NCBI GenBank assembly: GCA_030544165.1
Contig: JAUNRP010000135.1
Location: 1-5,828, forward strand
Origin: a bacterium
GTDB lineage: Bacteria > Actinomycetota > Actinomycetes > Actinomycetales > Actinomycetaceae
Reading direction: 5' to 3'
DNA: 5,828 nt
A program made the translations under genes and the position numbers. A model generated the notes under the pieces. The model worked only from the letters and a program-made list of their open reading frames with translations. It searched no databases and was not told the origin of the DNA. How positions within the stretch are numbered: position 1 is the stretch's first letter; the number at the start of each line of letters is the position of its first letter. Shown here in pieces: positions 1 to 4,126 of the stretch.

Positions 1-15
1 TGCCTCTGCCGGTTG

Positions 16-101
16 GGCTACGGGGGCGCGGTGCGGATCAAGCCTAACGGGAGCCCTGCCGGGTATAGCCTTCCCTTGGAAGTTCTGACACCCCCTGCGC
101 C
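16..101 (+). promoter_or_regulatory. candidate structured 5' leader (possible cis-regulatory RNA) of the antiporter gene
   Basis: This gene-free stretch upstream of the transporter has several complementary segments. GGCTA (16-20) pairs with TAGCC (66-70). CTTCC (70-74) and GGAAG (78-82) form a tight hairpin with a CTT loop. GGGGG (22-26) can pair with CCCCC (91-95), or alternatively GGCGC (25-29) with GCGCC (97-101). CCC (54-56) can pair with GGG (61-63). These are hand-found pairings, and several exclude one another. Bacterial cation-transporter genes are known to be preceded by ion-sensing riboswitches, so a ligand-responsive leader is plausible. I could not match this sequence to a named riboswitch class. 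A plain untranslated leader with chance GC-rich pairing remains possible. No convincing promoter is visible, so transcription probably starts near or before the window edge. Confidence 0.35.
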
Positions 102-106
102 ACTCC

Positions 107-137
107 CCTCGGCCGCACGGGTCGGCTCGCGAGGAGG
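107..137 (+). promoter_or_regulatory. ribosome binding site with predicted sequestering hairpin
   Basis: GAGGAGG (131-137) lies 7 bases before the ATG at 145 and is a near-perfect Shine-Dalgarno sequence, which fixes the start of the transporter. Its first four bases fall in a predicted hairpin. CCTCG (107-111) pairs with CGAGG (130-134), and GCCG (112-115) pairs with CGGC (123-126), with a 3-base bulge at 127-129 and a 7-base loop at 116-122. Such a hairpin could lower translation. GTGCGG (31-36) in the upstream leader is an exact complement of CCGCAC (113-118) in this hairpin and could act as an anti-sequestering strand. The Shine-Dalgarno call is firm; the switching idea is inference. Confidence 0.55.
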
Positions 138-144
138 CGAACCA

Positions 145-1557
145 ATGACGTTCGAGTGGTGGTCGATCATCCCGTTCGTGATCATGCTGGGTGGAATCGC
201 CGTCTTCCCGCTGGTCCACTCCACCGCCCACATCTGGGAGCGGCGCGGGATCCAACTGGCCTTCGCCCTCATCCTCGGAGTCCCGATCGCGCTGTGGCTC
301 TGGTTCGGCGGTGCCCAACTGACCGTGGTGCACACTCTGTGGGAGTACACCCAGTTCATCATCCTGCTCTTCGCCCTCTACGTGGTCTCCGGCGGGATCT
401 TCCTGAAGGGCGATATCGAGGCCACTCCCCGCAACAACGCCACCTTCATGGCGATCGGCGGCGTGCTCGCCTCCTTCATCGGAACCACTGGCGCCGCGAT
501 GCTGCTGATCCGGCCGATCCTGAACACCAACAAGGAGCGCACCCACAGGGTGCACACGGTGGTGTTCTTCATCTTCATCGTGGCCAACTGTGGTGGCCTC
601 CTCACCCCGCTCGGTGACCCACCGCTGTTCATGGGCTTCCTCTCCGGCGTGCCGTTCACGTGGACGTTCGGACTGTGGCCCATGTGGCTGTTCGTGAACG
701 CGATCCTCCTCATCACCTTCCTCGCCCTGGACGTCCGCCTCTACCGCACCGAGCCCGTGGCCGCCCTCGTCCGCGATCAGACCAATATCCAGCCGTTGGG
801 AATCCGCGGCGGCATCAACTTCGCATTCCTCGCCATGATCGTGCTGGCCGTGGCGTTCATCCCCTCCCTCGATCTCCACGCGATCGAGACGGGAACGGCC
901 ACGTTCACCCAGATGATCCCCTGGCGCGAGCTGGTGATGCTCACGGCCGCCGCCCTCTCGTTCGTGCTCACCTCCAAGTCGATCCGCTACGGGGACAACG
1001 AGTTCGAGTGGGGGCCCATCGCGGAGGTGGCCGCACTCTTCATCGGCATCTTCCTCACGATGATGCCCGCCCTGAAGTTCCTCGCCCAGGTGGCGCCGTC
1101 ACTCCCCCTCAACGCGCCCACGTTCTACGGGTTCTCCGGCACCCTCTCCGCGGTCCTGGACAACACGCCCACCTACCTCACCTTCTTCGAGATGGCGAAG
1201 GAGCTCCCCGGTGACCCGCGCGTGGGCAATGTCCCCGAGGCCTACCTCGTGGCCATCTCACTGGGTTCCGTGTTCTTCGGCGCCATGACCTACATCGGCA
1301 ACGGTCCCAACTTCATGGTGAAGGCCGTGGCGGACTCCCGCGGCGTCACGATGCCATCCTTCCTCGGCTATGTGGTGTGGTCCGCGCGCTACCTGCTTCC
1401 CACCCTGATCGCCGTGATGTTCATCTTCGTGTTCGATTCCACCTGGGCGCTGATCGTGGGCCTCGTGATCGCCGCCGCACTCGTGGGCCAGGCCGTGTGG
1501 ACGCTCCTCCAGAAGGAGGCCCCGGTGGCCCAGGACCAACAGCCAGTGGGTACGTAA
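145..1557 (+). CDS. sodium:proton antiporter of the NhaD / citrate-transporter-like (ion transporter superfamily) type
   Basis: This 470-residue polytopic membrane protein has about 11-13 hydrophobic segments. It probably exchanges Na+ (or Li+) for H+ across the cytoplasmic membrane. Two similar halves are visible. The first has TGAAMLLIRP (115-124) followed by NCGGLLTPLGDPPLF (148-162). The second has SAVLDNTPTYLTFFE (335-349) followed by GAMTYIGNGPNFMVKA (379-394). TPLGDPP and TYIGNGPN occupy matching places, as expected for the paired re-entrant hairpins of the ArsB/NhaD/CitMHS superfamily. I think the best family fit is the CitMHS_2-type group commonly annotated as sodium:proton antiporter. 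The ATG at 145 is chosen because AGGAGG sits 7 bases upstream and the hydrophobic N-terminus begins there. The frame stays open back to an ATG at 13, but those 44 residues are Pro/Gly-rich and lack a good ribosome site. Ion specificity cannot be read from sequence; a carboxylate carrier is the main alternative. Confidence 0.85.
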   Translation: MTFEWWSIIPFVIMLGGIAVFPLVHSTAHIWERRGIQLAFALILGVPIALWLWFGGAQLTVVHTLWEYTQFIILLFALYVVSGGIFLKGDIEATPRNNATFMAIGGVLASFIGTTGAAMLLIRPILNTNKERTHRVHTVVFFIFIVANCGGLLTPLGDPPLFMGFLSGVPFTWTFGLWPMWLFVNAILLITFLALDVRLYRTEPVAALVRDQTNIQPLGIRGGINFAFLAMIVLAVAFIPSLDLHAIETGTATFTQMIPWRELVMLTAAALSFVLTSKSIRYGDNEFEWGPIAEVAALFIGIFLTMMPALKFLAQVAPSLPLNAPTFYGFSGTLSAVLDNTPTYLTFFEMAKELPGDPRVGNVPEAYLVAISLGSVFFGAMTYIGNGPNFMVKAVADSRGVTMPSFLGYVVWSARYLLPTLIAVMFIFVFDSTWALIVGLVIAAALVGQAVWTLLQKEAPVAQDQQPVGT

Positions 1558-1558
1558 C

Positions 1559-2539
1559 TCAGGCGAGCGCGAGGGCCGCGCCGTCGAGGATGTCGCGCTC
1601 CGAGGTGACCACGGTCTCGAGCTCCACGCCCTCGCGGCGGGCCTCGCGCACCACGCGGTCGAGAACCTGGGACCACACGAGCGCACCGGCACCGATCACG
1701 TCCGCGCGCAGGGGGTGCATGTGGCCGAGGGCGCGGCGCTCCTCGAGCGGGTTGGTGAGGAACCAGTCGCAGGCGTGGAGGTGCGCCGCGAGCGGGAGCA
1801 CGGAGCCGTGGATGGCGGCGGAGTCATAGGCTGCCAGCCCGAGGGCCTCGGCGGTCACCGAGGTGATGGTGCCGGCCACGCCCACGATGGTGCGGGCGCG
1901 GGAGAGGGCCACCACGGCGTTCGCGGCATCGAGGCTGCGCTCCACGTCCTCACGTGCGGCCAGGATCTCCTCATCGCTCGGCGGATCGCTCGCCAGGTGA
2001 CGCTCCTTCATGCGGACGCTGCCCACGTCCATCGAGTACTCGGCGAGCACCTCACCCGCAGCGCCGAGCACCAGTTCCGTGGAACCACCCCCGATGTCCA
2101 CCACCAGGATCGGCTCGGCCAGCCCCTGCCCGAAGCCGGCGGCAGCGCCAAGGAAGGAGAGTCGCGCCTCCTCGTCCCCGGAGAGTACCTCCGGGAGGAC
2201 TCCCATCCGCTCCCGCACCCCCTCGAGGAAGACCTGCCGGTTGGCGGCATCGCGCGTGGCAGAGGTGGCCACTACGCGCACTCGCTCAACGCCGAGCTCC
2301 CGGCACTGGTCGGCGTAGTCCTCGATCACGCCGAAGGTGCGGGCCAGCGCGCCCTCGGCCAGCTCCCCCGTGCGGTCCACGCCCTCCCCGAGCCGGGCGA
2401 TCTCCATGCGGCGCACCACGTCCGCCATCGCACGATCCGGCGAATCGGCACCCTGCTCCACATCCGCAACGAGGAGGCGGATGGAGTTGGTTCCGCAGTC
2501 GATCACAGCTACTCGGGTCACGGGAGGAAACTCTGCCAC
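1559..2539 (-). CDS. Ppx/GppA family exopolyphosphatase / guanosine pentaphosphate phosphohydrolase
   Basis: A 326-residue cytoplasmic enzyme of the ASKHA (actin/hexokinase/Hsp70) fold that removes terminal phosphate from polyphosphate and/or converts pppGpp to ppGpp. Family motifs in order are VAVIDCGTNSIRLLVAD (10-26, phosphate-1 loop), ATSATRDAAN (91-100), LSGDEEARLSFLGA (119-132, the segment with the catalytic glutamate), VVDIGGGSTELVLG (146-159, phosphate-2), VGVAGTITSVTA (219-230), HPLRADVIGAGALVW (275-289) and VTSERDILDGAAL (311-323). The length matches short actinobacterial Ppx proteins; the C-terminal HD domain of E. coli Ppx/GppA is absent. The start is a GTG at 2539 preceded by G-rich sequence; a GTG at 2521 (VTRVAVIDC) resembles annotated homologues more but has no ribosome site. 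It is last in the ftsB-DUF501-ppx cluster, 84 bases after DUF501, and converges on the transporter with one base between stop codons. Polyphosphate versus pppGpp preference is not predictable here. Confidence 0.93.
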   Translation of the reverse strand: MAEFPPVTRVAVIDCGTNSIRLLVADVEQGADSPDRAMADVVRRMEIARLGEGVDRTGELAEGALARTFGVIEDYADQCRELGVERVRVVATSATRDAANRQVFLEGVRERMGVLPEVLSGDEEARLSFLGAAAGFGQGLAEPILVVDIGGGSTELVLGAAGEVLAEYSMDVGSVRMKERHLASDPPSDEEILAAREDVERSLDAANAVVALSRARTIVGVAGTITSVTAEALGLAAYDSAAIHGSVLPLAAHLHACDWFLTNPLEERRALGHMHPLRADVIGAGALVWSQVLDRVVREARREGVELETVVTSERDILDGAALALA

Positions 2540-2623
2540 GCCCCACCCCCACGGACGAATCAGGGCGAACCCGGCGCCGCAGAACGAGCTGCAGGCAGGG
2601 CCTCCGCGTCGGGAATCAGCGCC
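2540..2623 (-). other. 84-base gap between the DUF501 and ppx genes
   Basis: This spacer on the minus strand has no terminator-like hairpin with a T-run and no clear promoter. It ends with the G-rich run GGGGGTGGGGC just before the ppx GTG, which may serve as a weak ribosome site. Co-transcription of ppx with the genes upstream is likely. Confidence 0.4.
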
Positions 2624-3124
2624 TCAGCACCAGCAGCGCTCGGTACTGAACCGGCCCTCCTCGGTGAGCGCCGCGAGCGTCTCGTCCCCGAACGGGTTGA
2701 CGCCCCCGCCTGCCACGAGCGTGTGGCCGAGCAGCGCGTGCAGGCACTTCACCCGCGTGGGCATACCACCCGCCGAGACCCCGGCGATCTCCGGGACCTC
2801 CCCCAGTTCTGAGCGGGCCGCGAGGTAGGCCGCGTGCGCGCGCTCGTAGGCGGATCGCAGCTCAGCGTCCTCCGCGAGCCGCTCGTTCATGCCCTCCATC
2901 ACGCCGCGCGCCTCGAGCGTGGAGGCACCCTTCACGGCGGCCGGGGAGGTGAGGTAGAAGGTGGTGGGGAAGGGGGTGCCGTCGTCGAGGCGGGGGGCGG
3001 TGACCACCACGAGCGGCCGCCCGCAGGCGCAGCGCGCGCCGATCCCGATCACACCGCGCGGCACGCGGCCGAGCTGCTCTTCCAGCGTGGCGAAGTCCGC
3101 CTCGGTGGGTGGCTCCCAGCTCAC
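2624..3124 (-). CDS. DUF501 domain-containing protein
   Basis: A 166-residue soluble protein of the actinobacterial DUF501 family, whose function is unknown. Recognisable family segments are GARCACGRPLVVVTAPRLDD (29-48), GTPFPTTFYLTSP (49-61), and RVKCLHALLGHTLVAGGGVN (124-143) followed by PFGDETL. Cysteines C32, C34, C127, C164 and C166 with histidines H129 and H134 could form a metal site; that is inference. The protein ends in CWC. The GTG start at 3124 is well supported: GGAGG (3132-3136) lies 7 bases upstream inside the end of ftsB, and the start overlaps the ftsB stop by four bases (GTGA), so translational coupling is expected. Conserved placement between an FtsB-like gene and ppx is typical of Actinobacteria and hints at a housekeeping role. 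Confidence 0.92.
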   Translation of the reverse strand: MSWEPPTEADFATLEEQLGRVPRGVIGIGARCACGRPLVVVTAPRLDDGTPFPTTFYLTSPAAVKGASTLEARGVMEGMNERLAEDAELRSAYERAHAAYLAARSELGEVPEIAGVSAGGMPTRVKCLHALLGHTLVAGGGVNPFGDETLAALTEEGRFSTERCWC

Positions 3125-4020
3125 TGCTCAGCCTCCGCGGGGACTTCCCCCTCGACGGCGGGCTGGTCACCTTCTGGCGCACCTTCACCAGAATCTGGCG
3201 CACCCTCACGGTCCGTGACCTCGGTGCCTCCCGCGATCGCGATCGAGTCCCAGACCTCGAGGTACCAGGGGCCGAGCGGACGCTCGGCAGGGGCGTGGAG
3301 CGCCTCGTACTCGGCCTGCGCCTCCTCGCCCACCACCACCTCGGGGTCCACCACCGTGTAGGGCTGCTGGCCGGGCATCACGTATCCGAGCCGGTCGCGC
3401 GCCTGCGCCTGGATGAACGCCGGGTCCGACCACCGCGCGATCTCCCGCTCCAACTGCGCGTTCCGTGCCTCCGCGGCGGCGAGCTCCTCGCTGATCCGGC
3501 TCTCGGCGGCCTGCTGCTGGAGGTAGAGCCGCAGTGTGGGCGCGAGCAGCGCGAACGCCACCGCCGCCACGAGCAGCACCACCAGTAACCGCCAGGAAAT
3601 CGAGTAGGTCTCACCACCGGACGCAAAGGCAATCCGCGCGCCGCCCCCGCCCCGGGCCGTGTCCTCGGCCGTGGTACGGGCGCTCGCCGAACCCGTGGTC
3701 CGGCCTCCCGTTCCCGACGACGAGCGGCTGGCCGGGCGCGCAGCCCCACCCCGGGTGGAGCGCGCCTTGGGCTTGGAGGACAGGGCGGGTCCCGAGGACC
3801 TGGTGGAGGAGTTCCGACCGGCGGGCCGAGTCACCGAGCGCGTGGAGCTCTTCGCGGGTGTCGGTGCCGCGCCAGACTCGGCAGCAGATGCGGTCTCGGG
3901 CGGGGAGGCCACCATCGTGCGGGCGCCCTCGCGCACCGTGTGGGGCTTCTGCGCAGGCGCGTGGGTCCGCACGGCGGGTGCCGAGGGCACGCGCGGAGCG
4001 GGGGGCCTGCGGGCGTTCAC
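3121..4020 (-). CDS. FtsB/DivIC-type septum formation initiator protein
   Basis: Predicted single-pass, type II divisome protein of 299 residues from the GTG at 4020. It should act with FtsL/FtsQ-like partners at the septum. Residues 1 to about 140 are disordered and rich in Ser, Thr, Arg, Ala and Pro, with no visible fold, and face the cytoplasm. A membrane helix follows at about 144-163 (RLLVVLLVAAVAFALLAPTL). A coiled coil at about 164-195 has Gln/Glu/Ala heptads (ISEELAAAEARNAQLEREIA). Next comes the family signature WSDPAFIQAQARDRLGYVMP (197-216). The last 70 or so residues are acidic and Gly/Pro-rich. E. coli FtsB is only about 100 residues; long tails are usual in actinobacterial homologues. 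The start is uncertain. The frame opens back to a GTG at 4101, but that lies in the terminator loop of the upstream gene. An ATG at 3915 is also possible. The 4020 start gives the N-terminus VNARRPPAPR, like relatives. First gene of the ftsB-DUF501-ppx cluster. Confidence 0.87.
   Translation of the reverse strand: MNARRPPAPRVPSAPAVRTHAPAQKPHTVREGARTMVASPPETASAAESGAAPTPAKSSTRSVTRPAGRNSSTRSSGPALSSKPKARSTRGGAARPASRSSSGTGGRTTGSASARTTAEDTARGGGGARIAFASGGETYSISWRLLVVLLVAAVAFALLAPTLRLYLQQQAAESRISEELAAAEARNAQLEREIARWSDPAFIQAQARDRLGYVMPGQQPYTVVDPEVVVGEEAQAEYEALHAPAERPLGPWYLEVWDSIAIAGGTEVTDREGAPDSGEGAPEGDQPAVEGEVPAEAEQ
3132..3136 (-). promoter_or_regulatory. ribosome binding site of the DUF501 gene
   Basis: GGAGG on the minus strand, 7 bases before the GTG start and within the last codons of ftsB. 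It decides the GTG start and supports coupled translation across the 4-base overlap. Confidence 0.75.
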
Positions 4021-4026
4021 CTCTCC

Positions 4027-4032
4027 ATTCTT
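4027..4032 (-). promoter_or_regulatory. possible -10 element for the ftsB cluster (leaderless start)
   Basis: AAGAAT on the minus strand resembles an actinobacterial -10 (TAnnnT) except at the first base. It ends 6 bases before the GTG at 4020, so transcription would start on or next to the start codon. The space between the upstream terminator and the GTG is only about 63 bases. No good -35 box is visible. This is weak, but it would explain why the GTG lacks a properly spaced ribosome site (GGAGAG abuts the start codon). Confidence 0.25.
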
Positions 4033-4083
4033 GCCCGCTGCCGGGCCAAAGCAGCGGAGCGGTTCCGCGTGAGTCGCAAACGG

Positions 4084-4115
4084 CGAGGGCGTGGACCTCA
4101 CGGCCCACGCCCTCG
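4084..4115 (-). terminator. hairpin terminator of the surface-protein gene
   Basis: Perfect 11-base inverted repeat: CGAGGGCGTGG (4084-4094) pairs with CCACGCCCTCG (4105-4115), with a 10-base loop. On the minus strand it starts 11 bases after the surface-protein stop codon and is followed by CCGTTTGCG, a short T-tract. It fits an intrinsic terminator, although the T-run is short, as is usual in GC-rich actinobacteria. It separates the surface-protein transcript from the ftsB cluster. The near-symmetric stem could also act in the other direction, but no plus-strand gene ends here. Confidence 0.75.
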
Positions 4116-4126
4116 TCGCTACCCAG

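Noticed and set aside
64..71. TATAGC/TAGCCT as a -10 promoter box for the antiporter
   Set aside because: It is a poor match with no -35 box at 16-18 bases, and it overlaps the paired arm 66-70.
13..144. In-frame N-terminal extension of the antiporter starting at position 13
   Set aside because: It has a Pro/Gly-rich, non-membrane composition and no good ribosome site, whereas the ATG at 145 has AGGAGG at ideal spacing and begins the first hydrophobic segment.
1519..1531. GGCC-CCGGT-GGCC-like inverted repeat near the end of the antiporter gene as a terminator
   Set aside because: It is a short 4-base stem inside the coding sequence with no following T-run.
1715..2812. Long plus-strand open frame (365 codons)
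   Set aside because: It lies antisense to Ppx/GppA and DUF501, whose family motifs are clear. Its His/Arg/Gly-rich translation is typical of a GC-rich shadow frame.
4021..4101. Longer FtsB start at the GTG at 4101
   Set aside because: That codon sits in the loop of the terminator hairpin of the preceding gene, so a transcript starting after the terminator would lack it.
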